From CAYTIB01 sp964437725 (lineage in GTDB: Bacteria > UBA8248 > JACPRG01 > G963555815): a DNA stretch of 64,000 bases. The stretch lies in contig CAYTIB010000048.1 of the NCBI GenBank assembly GCA_964437725.1, positions 1-64,000 on the forward strand, given 5' to 3'. The notes under the pieces were generated by a model. The model had not been told where the DNA came from. It searched no databases and saw nothing but the letters and a program-made list of their open reading frames with translations. The position numbers and the translations under genes are program-made. Positions 16,700 to 26,133 of the stretch are shown one piece after another. Numbering within the stretch: the first letter of the stretch is position 1; every line of letters begins with the position of its first letter.

Positions 16700-17485
16700 A
16701 TGACTGACCATTTTTTAATCGAGCACAATGGGCCAATCGCTACCTTCACCATAAACCGGCCAAAGGTACGCAATGCATTTTCGCTCTCTATGTGGCAGGA
16801 ACTACCTGACCAATTGCTCGCGCTCGACAATAATTCGACAGTCCGGGTCATCGTCATTCGTGGAGCGGGAGAGAAGGCATTCGCCGCAGGCGCTGACATC
16901 AGCGAGTTCGAATCCACCATGACAACGCCAGTAGCGGCAACGCAACAAAACGACGCTTACGAAGCGGCCCTAGCAAGTGTCGAACAGACATCCAAACCGG
17001 TTCTCGCAATGATCTTCGGCTACGCCATGGGTGGTGGTTGTGGTTTGGCTACAGCATGTGATCTAAGGATCGCTGCTGACACCGCAATCATGGGGATCCC
17101 GGCGGGACGATTGGGTGTCGTCTATAGCGTGTCCGGGACAAATCGGCTTGTTCGGCTGATCGGGGTGGCCAAAACGAAAGAAATTCTCATGTCAGCCCGT
17201 TCTATCGAGGCGAGCGAGGCACTTCGGATCGGGTTGGTAAATCATGTTCTTCCGGCTTCCAATCTGCAAGACTTTACATACGAACTCGCCAACCAAATAG
17301 CCCAAAATGCACCGATGACAGTACGTGGCGCCAAGCTCGCCGTCAAAACCTGTCTGGGGGATGCCACAGAGGAAGAAGGGAAAGAAATGCTGCGGATGCG
17401 CATTGGTGGTTTTCAAAGTGAAGATTTCATGGAGGGTGTCCGAGCCTTCCTTGAAAAACGCCCGCCGAAATTCTCCGGGAACTAA
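16700..17485 (+). CDS. Crotonase (enoyl-CoA hydratase/isomerase) family protein lacking both catalytic Glu residues
   Basis: 261 residues with the crotonase fold. FAAGADISEF (61-70) forms the CoA/oxyanion site, and MGGGCGLATACDL follows near 110-122. Where mitochondrial enoyl-CoA hydratase has its two catalytic glutamates (Glu144 and Glu164), this protein has Gly115 and Ala135. It belongs to a common subfamily with RLGVVYS...GTNRLVRLIG. It should still bind acyl-CoA, but simple hydration is unlikely, and decarboxylation, isomerisation or another crotonase reaction is possible. It starts 35 bases after the MBL-fold gene with a good SD (GAAGGG), so the three genes may form one operon. Confidence 0.85.
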   Translation: MTDHFLIEHNGPIATFTINRPKVRNAFSLSMWQELPDQLLALDNNSTVRVIVIRGAGEKAFAAGADISEFESTMTTPVAATQQNDAYEAALASVEQTSKPVLAMIFGYAMGGGCGLATACDLRIAADTAIMGIPAGRLGVVYSVSGTNRLVRLIGVAKTKEILMSARSIEASEALRIGLVNHVLPASNLQDFTYELANQIAQNAPMTVRGAKLAVKTCLGDATEEEGKEMLRMRIGGFQSEDFMEGVRAFLEKRPPKFSGN

Positions 17486-17541
17486 TGGGGCAATTCGGAT
17501 TGGATGGGTACTCGCCGCTTTACCTTACCGAAAGATAGTGC

Positions 17542-19152
17542 ATGAATTCCATTCGAAGAGCATTGATCAGTGTCTACGATAAATCGGAGGTTGTTGAGTT
17601 CGCCAACAAACTGGCCCAGAACGGGGTTGAAATTCTTTCTACAGGGGGAACTGCAAACCTACTAGAAGGAGAGGGGTTACCGGTCGTAGCCGTTTCTAAA
17701 TACACTGGGCAGGAGGAAATTCTCGGTGGACGCGTAAAGACGCTCCATCCGAAAATCTTCGGCGGCATCCTTCACCGAAGAGGGGAAGAGCCTGATGTCC
17801 CCGAAGCAAACGTACCCACAATAGATTTAGTCGCTGTCAATCTGTACCCCTTTCAACAAACGGTGACACATCCGGATGTTACATTAGCCGACGCCTTGGA
17901 GAACATTGATATCGGTGGAGTGGCTTTACTACGAGCATCGGCAAAAAACTTCCAGAAGGTAATTGTTCTTTCAGACCCTTCAGACTATGAAGAAGTCGTC
18001 AGATATTTAGATCTTACGGGAAACGTACCCGAGGATACCCGCCGACGTTTCGCGGTAAAGGCTTTTCAACACACATCCGAATATGATTCCGCCATTCGGC
18101 AATATCTTTCCATTGGAAGCGAAACTCTCACCTCGGCAGAAACCGAAAAGAAAAAAGATTCTCTTCCTATCGCCTTGCCCTTGCACCTCGAACGAACCCT
18201 GGACCTCAGGTACGGTGAAAACCCACATCAGCAGGCTGCACTCTACCGAGAAAAACAAACGGATGGTCTATCCCTCTTTGACTCAGAACAACTCCAGGGC
18301 AAGGAACTTTCCTACAATAACCTACTTGACCTGAGCTCCGCAGCAGGAATGGTCATGGAGTTTTCAGAGACAGCTGCTGTAGTCGTAAAGCACAACAATC
18401 CGTGTGGTGTGGCAGCAGGAGACAAAGTATCAAACATACTAGTCTCCGCATTTGACGCAGACAAAATGTCAGCTTTTGGTGGAGTTGTTGTTCTTAACCG
18501 GCCACTGGATGCTGAGGATGCTGAAATTCTCTCTGGTCGGTTTATAGAAGTGTTGGCCGCACCAAATTACACTCCTGAAGCTCTCAATGTACTTAGGAGA
18601 AAAAAGGACCTTCGGGTACTTCGTTGGCCTGAATTGGCCAATGAACCGAAAAACCAATCGGTACTAGACCTTAGGTCCGTTTCGGGTGGAATACTAGTTC
18701 AGCAAGCTGATCAATTTCGGCTAAATTTATCCTCATGCCAGGTGCCTAGCGAAAGAAAGCCCTCTTCAAGAGAATTTGAACTTCTTGCATTTGCTTGGAA
18801 GGTTGTAAAGTACGTGAAATCAAATGCTATTTTGCTAGCTGGATATGCTAACGAATCAGAAAACCTTATGGTCACACTAGGTGTCGGAGCAGGACAGATG
18901 AGCCGAGTGGACGCCGTCAAGCTAGCCGTTTGGAAGGCCCAGGATACAAACTCTGAAAATAATTTAGCAGGATCGGTTCTGGCATCAGATGCATTTTTCC
19001 CATTTCGAGACGGCGTAGATGCGGCGGCGGCGGCCGGGGTAAAAGCCATAGTCCAACCCGGGGGATCTAAGCGCGACGAAGAGGTAATTGGCGCAGCCGA
19101 CGAGGCTGGAATTGCTATGATTTTGACCCGCACACGGCACTTCCGTCACTGA
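17542..19152 (+). CDS. purH: Bifunctional AICAR transformylase / IMP cyclohydrolase
   Basis: 536 residues. The N-terminal IMP cyclohydrolase (MGS-like) domain starts with ALISVYDKSEVVEFA and has GGRVKTLHPKIFGGIL. The AICAR transformylase domain has VVKHNNPCG near residue 282, the Lys-His pair used for formyl transfer from 10-formyl-THF, and SDAFFPF plus AIVQPGGS near the end. It performs the last two steps of de novo purine synthesis. Its use of a folate cofactor fits the folate genes folC, folP and folE2 directly downstream. Length is normal. Confidence 0.96.
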   Translation: MNSIRRALISVYDKSEVVEFANKLAQNGVEILSTGGTANLLEGEGLPVVAVSKYTGQEEILGGRVKTLHPKIFGGILHRRGEEPDVPEANVPTIDLVAVNLYPFQQTVTHPDVTLADALENIDIGGVALLRASAKNFQKVIVLSDPSDYEEVVRYLDLTGNVPEDTRRRFAVKAFQHTSEYDSAIRQYLSIGSETLTSAETEKKKDSLPIALPLHLERTLDLRYGENPHQQAALYREKQTDGLSLFDSEQLQGKELSYNNLLDLSSAAGMVMEFSETAAVVVKHNNPCGVAAGDKVSNILVSAFDADKMSAFGGVVVLNRPLDAEDAEILSGRFIEVLAAPNYTPEALNVLRRKKDLRVLRWPELANEPKNQSVLDLRSVSGGILVQQADQFRLNLSSCQVPSERKPSSREFELLAFAWKVVKYVKSNAILLAGYANESENLMVTLGVGAGQMSRVDAVKLAVWKAQDTNSENNLAGSVLASDAFFPFRDGVDAAAAAGVKAIVQPGGSKRDEEVIGAADEAGIAMILTRTRHFRH

Positions 19153-19180
19153 CATCGAATTCGGAAAGAGTTCCATTTCA

Positions 19181-20722
19181 ATGAACAAAATCCAAAATCA
19201 AGTTGAAATCACAGAATCTATTACAGGCTACCATCACGCCACACGATGGCTAGAGTCGCTAATTGGGCTGCCGATCTACGACCACAGAGATTTTCCATCA
19301 GATAAAGGTGAACCCTTTATTCTGGGCTTACGAAGGTTCGTAGATTTTCTCGAAACCCTCGAGATCCCTATCAAAAATACCGAAGACCTAGAGTTGGTCC
19401 ACGTCGCTGGAACTAGCGGGAAAGGATCCGTTTCTGCTTACCTCGCTTCTATTCTCCACGAGGAGGAGAGTAGGCAGGAAAACCCACGTGGAGTTGGAGC
19501 ATTTTTCTCCCCGCACGTTACATCTCTGACAGAACGAATATGGGTTAAAGGAAGCCTAATCGATCATAAAGAACTGGTTCGCATTATAGATAACATCAAA
19601 ATTCACCTCCACAACGCTTACCTGAAGGGACGCTACGGAATCCCCTCTTTCTTTGAGATCACTTTAGCCTTGGCTCTTCTACAGTTTCGGGCTGCGAAGT
19701 GCCAACGAATCGTCCTCGAAGTCGGACTTGGTGGTACCTACGATGCCACCAATGTCTTTCAGGACACTACCCTTTCCATCATCACAAAAATAGGGATGGA
19801 TCACACAGATATTCTCGGTAATACAATCGAGGAAATCGCTTCTGAAAAATCCGGCATCATCAAACCTGGCGGACTCGTACTCTCCGGAGTTCAGATTCCG
19901 AGTGCTCAGCATGTCATTCAGGAGGTTTGCAAAAAACAAAAAGCAAGACTTATTTCCCTGAACGATACGCCGTTGGGGGCAGCTTCTGCCCTCCGAAAAT
20001 GGGACAGAAGTGGAAGCACATTCGATTTTCTGCCCGACCCTGTAACTGGGCTACGATCCATTCGCGGTCTTGAAAATCGTATGGCAGGCAGTCATCAAGT
20101 CCAAAACGCCTGCCTCGCAGCCGCTGCCGCCCAACTCTTAAGGATAAGCGAGGGAGCAATACGCTCAGGTATCCAAAAAACTAGGCTTCCCGCTCGCTCC
20201 GAGGTAATTCCGGGTGAACCTACAGTCGTACTCGATGGTGCACACAACCCGGACAAAGCTCGGGCACTTCAGAACGTTCTAAACCTCCAGTCTGACGGAA
20301 GGCTCTTCTTTGTGCTGGGAATCCTCGGGGACAAGGACGCCGAAACCCTTTGTGAGGCCCTCCTCCCTGGGAGTGCTGGTGTGTTTGTTACCCGGCCAAC
20401 AAACCCCCCTCGTCCAGCTTGCTTACTACCGCATCTCGCCGAAATCGCACGACATCATGCACCAGTACAAGGTATCTTTCTCGATCCTATCGATGCCTTA
20501 ATAGCAGCCCTTCGGGAAGCCCATCCGCAAGATTGGATCTGTGTAACCGGTTCTTTGTTTCTAGCTGGAGAGGTCAGAGCCCGTTGGTATCCGTTAGCGC
20601 ATATTCTGACCGAAAAAACGTCTTTTCCGAGTCAGGGGGACCATTCTTTCCAATCACTCGTCACAAAACCAGCCGCTTCTGTGGAGAGTCCTGAATCCTC
20701 GCCATCCCGAGTGGAATCGTGA
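19181..20722 (+). CDS. folC: Bifunctional folylpolyglutamate synthase / dihydrofolate synthase
   Basis: 513 residues, about 80 longer than the usual 420-440. The Mur-ligase-type P-loop GTSGKGSVS lies near residue 72, followed by GVGAFFSPH, LEVGLGG, IGMDHTDILG and the C-terminal DGAHNP. It adds glutamate to dihydropteroate and then to folates with ATP. The extra length is at the N-terminus (about 40 residues before the Mur homology) and in a poorly conserved tail after residue 485. It is 28 bases after purH and 33 before folP, in a folate/one-carbon operon. Confidence 0.93.
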   Translation: MNKIQNQVEITESITGYHHATRWLESLIGLPIYDHRDFPSDKGEPFILGLRRFVDFLETLEIPIKNTEDLELVHVAGTSGKGSVSAYLASILHEEESRQENPRGVGAFFSPHVTSLTERIWVKGSLIDHKELVRIIDNIKIHLHNAYLKGRYGIPSFFEITLALALLQFRAAKCQRIVLEVGLGGTYDATNVFQDTTLSIITKIGMDHTDILGNTIEEIASEKSGIIKPGGLVLSGVQIPSAQHVIQEVCKKQKARLISLNDTPLGAASALRKWDRSGSTFDFLPDPVTGLRSIRGLENRMAGSHQVQNACLAAAAAQLLRISEGAIRSGIQKTRLPARSEVIPGEPTVVLDGAHNPDKARALQNVLNLQSDGRLFFVLGILGDKDAETLCEALLPGSAGVFVTRPTNPPRPACLLPHLAEIARHHAPVQGIFLDPIDALIAALREAHPQDWICVTGSLFLAGEVRARWYPLAHILTEKTSFPSQGDHSFQSLVTKPAASVESPESSPSRVES

Positions 20723-20755
20723 ATACCTAATGCAGGTAGCGAGTCAAATCTGAAA

Positions 20756-21589
20756 TTGGAACAGGCCATGTTTCTCGGCAACAAAAATTTTACCCTCGAT
20801 CGCCCTCTTATAATGGGGGTTTTAAACGTCACACCAGATTCTTTCTCTGACGGAGGTAGGTTTTTCGACTCACAAACCGCCATAGCTCAGGGAAACCGGA
20901 TGCTTGACGAAGGCGCAGACATCGTCGACTTAGGAGCTGAGTCCACCAGACCAGGTGCAACCCCCGTCCCACCTGAAGAAGAACTCCGTCGACTTCTTCC
21001 CGTTTTAGATTCATTACTCGATGATGGTCGGGGGATCCTGTCTGTAGATACCTCATCTCCTCAAGTTGCAGAGGAGGCTCTTCGGCGGGGTGTTTCTTTA
21101 GTTAATGACGTGCGAGGACTTAGAAATCCAGACCTCCGTGAAGTGATTGGAAAACATAGAGCCACCGCTATTGTGATGCACATGCTAGGCGAGCCCACTA
21201 CCATGCAGGACAACCCTCAATATGACAACGTAGTCGAGGAAGTTAAGGCCTACCTTGCTCAGCAATCCAAACTTGCAATCAAAGCCGGAATTCAACAGGT
21301 CATCGTTGATCCCGGGATTGGTTTCGGAAAAACAGTTGCACACAATTTGGAAATTTTACGAAACCTTTCTTCCATCGGAGAACTGGGATACCCTATTTGC
21401 CTCGGGGTCAGCCGGAAGGCTTTTATTGGGCGGATCACCGATGCTTCAGACCAAATGGACCGGTTGGAAGGAACCATCGCAGCAAACGTACTTGGCCTCT
21501 TGGGGGGTGCGAAGATTCTTCGCGTACATGACGTGACGGCGGCAGTCCGGACCGTCCAGATGGTAACGGCATATAGTGGTGGAAATTAA
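20756..21589 (+). CDS. folP: Dihydropteroate synthase
   Basis: 277 residues. Both DHPS signatures are clear: GVLNVTPDSFSDGG near residues 21-34 and GAESTRPGA near 60-68. DPGIGFGKT and LGVSRKAFIG complete the substrate sites. It joins 6-hydroxymethyl-dihydropterin diphosphate with p-aminobenzoate. The start may be TTG at 20756 or ATG at 20768, and neither has a strong ribosome binding site. It follows folC by 33 bases. The pterin enzymes FolB and FolK are not in the window. Confidence 0.95.
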   Translation: MEQAMFLGNKNFTLDRPLIMGVLNVTPDSFSDGGRFFDSQTAIAQGNRMLDEGADIVDLGAESTRPGATPVPPEEELRRLLPVLDSLLDDGRGILSVDTSSPQVAEEALRRGVSLVNDVRGLRNPDLREVIGKHRATAIVMHMLGEPTTMQDNPQYDNVVEEVKAYLAQQSKLAIKAGIQQVIVDPGIGFGKTVAHNLEILRNLSSIGELGYPICLGVSRKAFIGRITDASDQMDRLEGTIAANVLGLLGGAKILRVHDVTAAVRTVQMVTAYSGGN

Positions 21590-21881
21590 TGAAAGAATGG
21601 CTTACGATTCGAGCGAACGTGTGGCAAAAAGATACGGCAGAACTTACAAATCCAGTAAAAATCAAATAATGTGAATTTAGCTTCCTATAATTTTACCTTT
21701 ACAAGGCACGTCTCTTGTCAGGAAACGGCCCCGACAACCTTGACGTTTTAGGTCTAAAATGGTTTTCGTGTAAGATGAGAATGACTAAAAATTGGGCAGA
21801 TACTCAAAACGCAATGCGATGAGGTTGAAATGTCACCTGGTTGCCTAGCATGCCACTAATCCACAAATTCGGAAGGCATTC

Positions 21882-22844
21882 ATGATTGATATCCAAAGCC
21901 AAACAGACAATCGGAAAGTCCTACTCAAAAGAGTGGGGGTAAAGGATATCCGCTACCCCATCACTGTGCGCGACAAAGCCAAAGGGGAACAGCATACAAC
22001 TGCAATGTTTAACATGTACGTGGAAGTACCCCAGCATTTCAAGGGGACTCACATGAGCCGTTTCGTCGAGATTTTGAACAAGTTCAAAAACGGTGTAAGT
22101 ATCGAGCGGTTCCATGAAATTCTTGTGGCCATCCGACAGCGCCTAAACGCTGAAGCTGCACATTTGGAAATAGCATTTCCGTATTTTATCGAAAAGCAAG
22201 CTCCCGTTTCAGGTATCACTAGCATTATGGATTTTGAGTGTACTTTCTCCGGGACGGCAGGACCTGGCGAGGAACAAGATTTTGTTCTCGGCGTTACTGT
22301 TCCCATAACAACTCTCTGTCCGTGCTCGAAAGCTATCAGTGCATACGGAGCACACAACCAGCGAGGGCTGATCACAGTCCAGGCTCGTTTTAAGGGAGCA
22401 CTCTGGATCGAAGATCTAATCGAAATAATTGAGGAAAAGGCTGTCAACCGTATCTACGCGCTTTTGAAACGCTCCGACGAACAATTTGTCACCCAGAAGG
22501 CATATGATAATCCTATGTTCGTAGAAGACGTAGTTCGCGAAGTATATGGAGCCCTTCACTCCGAACCTAACCTGACGTGGTTCAGCGTCGAGTGCGAGAA
22601 CTTTGAAAGTATCCACAATCACCAGGCTTACGCCTACACCGACTTTACTCGTAAACCATCGGTTAACAAAAAAACGGAAACGACAGGGAGTTCCGAATTC
22701 AAACGAGAGCAGAACATCACAAAGGGAATAGCCACCGGAAAAACGAAAGCCTCGCTGAAATCCAAAAACGGCCGGCCGGCCAAAAAACGCGAAACCAACG
22801 GCACTAAAAAAACTCGTCGTCGCGTTGCAAGCAAAGTGGAATAG
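21882..22844 (+). CDS. folE2: GTP cyclohydrolase IB with Lys-rich C-terminal extension
   Basis: 320 residues. The first 260 match GTP cyclohydrolase FolE2 (COG1469), with the metal-binding Cys in TTLCPCSKAIS near residue 147 and the ending NFESIHNHQAYAY. It converts GTP to dihydroneopterin triphosphate, the first folate step, using metals other than zinc in many species. The last 60 residues are an unusual basic tail rich in Lys, Arg, Thr and Ser, possibly disordered or nucleic-acid binding. Start: GGAAGG six bases before ATG. It stands 292 bases after folP and may have its own promoter. Confidence 0.93.
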   Translation: MIDIQSQTDNRKVLLKRVGVKDIRYPITVRDKAKGEQHTTAMFNMYVEVPQHFKGTHMSRFVEILNKFKNGVSIERFHEILVAIRQRLNAEAAHLEIAFPYFIEKQAPVSGITSIMDFECTFSGTAGPGEEQDFVLGVTVPITTLCPCSKAISAYGAHNQRGLITVQARFKGALWIEDLIEIIEEKAVNRIYALLKRSDEQFVTQKAYDNPMFVEDVVREVYGALHSEPNLTWFSVECENFESIHNHQAYAYTDFTRKPSVNKKTETTGSSEFKREQNITKGIATGKTKASLKSKNGRPAKKRETNGTKKTRRRVASKVE

Positions 22845-22876
22845 ACGGCCGAACTCCGACTTCACAGGGGCATTTT

Positions 22877-23839
22877 TTGAAAATACTAATTCAAGGAGCC
22901 GGCGCAATCGGCTCTCTACTCGGATTTCACCTTGCTACTTCCGGCCACGAGGTAACCTTAGGGCTCAGAAAAAACCTTACCAAAATGTCGCCCAAACACT
23001 GGCCGACACAGCAAGGGTCGCCTATCCTTCGATTAGTTGGATCGACTCCAAATTCTGACCAGGTAGTACCGGTTCGTCTCGCAGGACCAACCGATCTTCC
23101 TCCTGCTGATTTAATTCTCTTGACAACCAAGGCCCACGACGCCAGTCGCGCGGCCGAGCAGTTAGCACCGGCTCTCGTTGAAGGAGGGGTGGTCATCTTG
23201 CTCTCCAACGGTCTGGGATTGGAGAAAGATGTTGCTAAGCACCTTCCCAAAAACACCCTGATTCGCGGTCTTGTGTATGGAGGTGCGTCTCTTGAATCAC
23301 CGGGACTTGTTCGTTCAAAAGGAGAAGGGAAAATCGTCCTATCAATTTGGGGACAGAAGGCGTTGCGTAACGATCTTGTGAACAAACCTTTTGAAATTGC
23401 AGTAGCGACCCTACAGGAAGCTAGTTTAGAGACAGAGGTCTCCATCAATTCAGAGCGTTCCGTATGGGAAAAAACGATGGCCAACCTGGCTATCAATCCT
23501 TTAGGAGCTCTCGCACGTGTCCGAAACGGAATCGTAGGAACCAACCCATACCTCCGCTCTGTCGCAGTGGGGCTTCTATCTGAAGCATGTCAAGTAGCGA
23601 CCTCTGATGGGATTGCGATTGAAGCAACAGAGGCAGAAAAAATTTTTCATGCAGCAACATCACAAACTGCGGAGAACAAGAACTCCATGTTGAACGATCT
23701 GGAAACGGGTAGGATAACGGAAATCGATTACCTAAACGGTTACGTAGCCCGGATTGGAAAATTGCGAAATCTTCCCGTACCGATGAATACTACTGTAACC
23801 GCCCTAGTGAAAGCCCTGCATCCGGCGGGAAGAATCTGA
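22877..23839 (+). CDS. panE: Ketopantoate reductase family protein (PanE/ApbA)
   Basis: 320 residues from TTG at 22877, with CAGGGG about seven bases upstream. The N-terminal NADPH motif GAGAIGSLLG is near residues 7-16, and the typical central KAHD segment (LLTTKAHDA) carries the conserved lysine. The ending (SMLNDLETGRITEIDYLNG) is the PanE C-terminal helix region with conserved Glu/Asn/Ser. The enzyme reduces 2-dehydropantoate to pantoate for CoA synthesis. Many paralogues act on other 2-keto acids, so the exact substrate is likely but not proven. Confidence 0.85.
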   Translation: MKILIQGAGAIGSLLGFHLATSGHEVTLGLRKNLTKMSPKHWPTQQGSPILRLVGSTPNSDQVVPVRLAGPTDLPPADLILLTTKAHDASRAAEQLAPALVEGGVVILLSNGLGLEKDVAKHLPKNTLIRGLVYGGASLESPGLVRSKGEGKIVLSIWGQKALRNDLVNKPFEIAVATLQEASLETEVSINSERSVWEKTMANLAINPLGALARVRNGIVGTNPYLRSVAVGLLSEACQVATSDGIAIEATEAEKIFHAATSQTAENKNSMLNDLETGRITEIDYLNGYVARIGKLRNLPVPMNTTVTALVKALHPAGRI

Positions 23840-23842
23840 CAG

Positions 23843-25255
23843 ATGAATGAGGGAACAAAAAATATCAAGCCAGGTCCTAGAACCATCGATCGCGTGGAAC
23901 GAATTCGAGACTTAAACACGGACCCATACCCCAGTCGCTGCCACGTCAAGACCTCCATTTGTGATGTCCTACACACAAAGGAAATGAAACATCGGAAAGA
24001 GACGGTGTGGATTGCGGGTAGAATTTTACAAATCCAATGGGAAGAGGGAAATCAGTTTTTCTGGCTTTCGGATGTTACTGGGAAAATCAAATTCCGGGCC
24101 CATCGGGATCCAACCCAACCCAATAGTCAACTCCTATTGGATATTCTTCAGACGGGCGACATTCTTGAAGTCTGCATCCAAAATGTTGGCGGGGAATTTC
24201 AGTCTGACGACATACGCATTCTCGCACCCAATCACACTGCTGGATTAGATTCGGAGGACAAAATCCCCAGCGACAGAACTCTACAGTTCCGCTCCCATGT
24301 CACAAAAAGCATCAGAAAGTTCTTTGAAGATCGCAACTATCTTGAAGTAGAAACACCCGCACTTTCACTCGCTCCCGATCCAGCTCCCCATCTAGCCTCG
24401 TTCACAACGAATTATTTCTGCGGTCAAAAACGGACCCGGCTTTTTCTGCCAACATCACCAGAGCTCTACATGAAACGTCTTCTTGTAGCGGGGCATGAGC
24501 GAATTTTTCAGATTTGCAAGTTCTTCAGAAATGGCGAGAAAACAATGTCCCACAATCCGGAATTTACTGGGCTCGAATGGTATGAAGCCTACGCAGACTA
24601 TCGGTCGGCCATGAATGAAACCGAAAAATTAATTGAAACCATTGCATTCGAAGCACTCGGAAAAACGAACATAACCTACCAAGGAAACAACATTGATTTG
24701 AGTGCTCCATGGGAGCGGCTAACCGTAAAAGAAGCCTTCCATCGTTATGCTGGATTCGATCTGTGGACCTGCCTAGATTACCCGAGTTTATTTTGTACGG
24801 CTAAAAACCTAGGAATTTTTCTCAGCAAAAACGATACCTGGGAAGATCTCGTCTTTAAGATTTTAATCGACCGGATTGAGCCCCACTTGGGCCGCTTTCG
24901 GCCTACCCTTCTGCATGACTACCCCAGGCCGATGGCCCTACTTTCGAAAAAAAATGCGAAGGATCCGTCGATCGCTGAGCGGTTTGAAGTCTACATTGGT
25001 GGCCTGGAAATCGCCAATGGATTTACCGAACTCAATGATCCGGAAGAACAACGCAAGCGGTGGAAAACCGAATTAAACTTTCGGCATAACCGAAACTCAG
25101 ATGATCAGCCTCCGCTAGACAGAGACTTTTTACTGGCTCTGGAAGTGGGCATGCCGCCTGCAACCGGTGTGGCTGTGGGGGTAGATCGCCTCATTATGCT
25201 ATTGACAGGGTTTGACAATATCGAACAGGTCCGATGCTTCCCTCTAAAACTTTAA
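23843..25255 (+). CDS. epmA: EF-P lysine ligase-like class II aminoacyl-tRNA synthetase paralogue with N-terminal OB-fold
   Basis: 470 residues starting three bases after the panE stop. Residues about 40-135 look like an OB-fold anticodon-binding domain as in LysRS. The rest is the class II catalytic core with motif 2 (FRNGE, about residue 228) and motif 3 (GVAVGVDRLIML, about 442). The core resembles EpmA/GenX (LPTSPELYMKRLLVAG, HNPEFTGLEWYEAYAD) more than LysS. E. coli EpmA, which attaches beta-lysine to EF-P, has no OB domain and about 325 residues. This may be an OB-containing EpmA subfamily or a divergent LysRS. No epmB-like aminomutase is recognised nearby. Confidence 0.7.
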   Translation: MNEGTKNIKPGPRTIDRVERIRDLNTDPYPSRCHVKTSICDVLHTKEMKHRKETVWIAGRILQIQWEEGNQFFWLSDVTGKIKFRAHRDPTQPNSQLLLDILQTGDILEVCIQNVGGEFQSDDIRILAPNHTAGLDSEDKIPSDRTLQFRSHVTKSIRKFFEDRNYLEVETPALSLAPDPAPHLASFTTNYFCGQKRTRLFLPTSPELYMKRLLVAGHERIFQICKFFRNGEKTMSHNPEFTGLEWYEAYADYRSAMNETEKLIETIAFEALGKTNITYQGNNIDLSAPWERLTVKEAFHRYAGFDLWTCLDYPSLFCTAKNLGIFLSKNDTWEDLVFKILIDRIEPHLGRFRPTLLHDYPRPMALLSKKNAKDPSIAERFEVYIGGLEIANGFTELNDPEEQRKRWKTELNFRHNRNSDDQPPLDRDFLLALEVGMPPATGVAVGVDRLIMLLTGFDNIEQVRCFPLKL

Positions 25256-25351
25256 AAATGCCAGCGGCACCATGTCATCTGATCTTCCAGAGATAAGTTT
25301 CGGGAACTTGAATGTTGGAGTTGACTTGAACGATACCCCTGAACAGACAGG

Positions 25352-25735
25352 TTAATCACCTTCCAGAACCACACTTGCTTGTGCCAAATTCCTGGAGTGG
25401 CTGAGACTGAGAAACGAACGGCGCACACCAAGAACTTCGGCCCTTTTCTTTGCAATGCCTTTAAACTTAATCGTCGGCGGCCCCTGCTCACCTCGGATCA
25501 CTTCAACATCTACCCAAGTCACCCCACCCGACCAACCCAGGCCAAGGGCTTTCAAAGCAGCCTCCTTAGCTGCAAAGCGTGCAGCGTAGTGCTCACTGGG
25601 GCGTCCTCGAGATTCACAATAAGCAATCTCCTCTGTAGTGAAAAGTCGACGAAAAAACCGACCACCATATTTTTCACCTGCCTCAGAAAACCGGCTGATT
25701 TCGACCAAATCGGCCCCGATCCCAATAATACCCAA
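25352..25735 (-). CDS. acpS: Holo-[acyl-carrier-protein] synthase
   Basis: 127 residues, a standard AcpS. The Mg-binding GIGADLVEISRF has Asp9 and FAAKEAALKALG has Glu58. It transfers 4'-phosphopantetheine from CoA to acyl carrier protein. It converges with epmA (97 bases between stops, no clear terminator) and is divergent from msrP. The panE homologue three kilobases away concerns the same cofactor, CoA. Confidence 0.94.
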   Translation of the reverse strand: MGIIGIGADLVEISRFSEAGEKYGGRFFRRLFTTEEIAYCESRGRPSEHYAARFAAKEAALKALGLGWSGGVTWVDVEVIRGEQGPPTIKFKGIAKKRAEVLGVRRSFLSLSHSRNLAQASVVLEGD

Positions 25736-26133
25736 GCTCTAATTCCTCCACTTCCCAAGGGGTAATCCTCAATTTTTTGGAAAAACTTCCAACTTATCTT
25801 TCATTTTATAGGAAAATTGAGATTGATCATAAAATTGGTTCACAAGCAGACTGAGAGGACTAGTTGGAGTCAAAATCTTTGCAACCCCTATCACCCACTA
25901 AGTGCGCGTAGCATCGGACGCCAGTTTCAAGGCTAAACATCTACTTGTTCACAGTTGGTGTCTAACTTAAAATTCAGTTATTGGTTGTAAAGGACACAAG
26001 CGAACACATCTAATTTCGTCCTGTAAAATGATTTAGTATCTGGCAATTCAATACTTTTTGTTTTTTCGCTGTTGGATTGAGGTTCCGGCATGTTTTGCAA
26101 AGTACAAAGTGGGACAGACCTGGGGAGGAAGCT
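25736..26133. other. Divergent intergenic region between acpS and msrP
   Basis: AT-rich region with no reading frame I trust. Promoters for both flanking genes should be here, but no pair of boxes stands out. A reading frame from TTG at 26077 joins msrP, but it has no ribosome binding site and its residues lack similarity to the family. Confidence 0.4.

Noticed and set aside
21597..21674. 25-codon frame after folP
   Set aside because: It is too short, without a clear SD or conserved pattern.
23843..25255. Lysyl-tRNA synthetase as the name for the OB-fold/class II protein
   Set aside because: Several core segments fit EpmA better than LysS, and the LysS-specific signature after the OB-fold is absent. 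It is kept as an alternative only.
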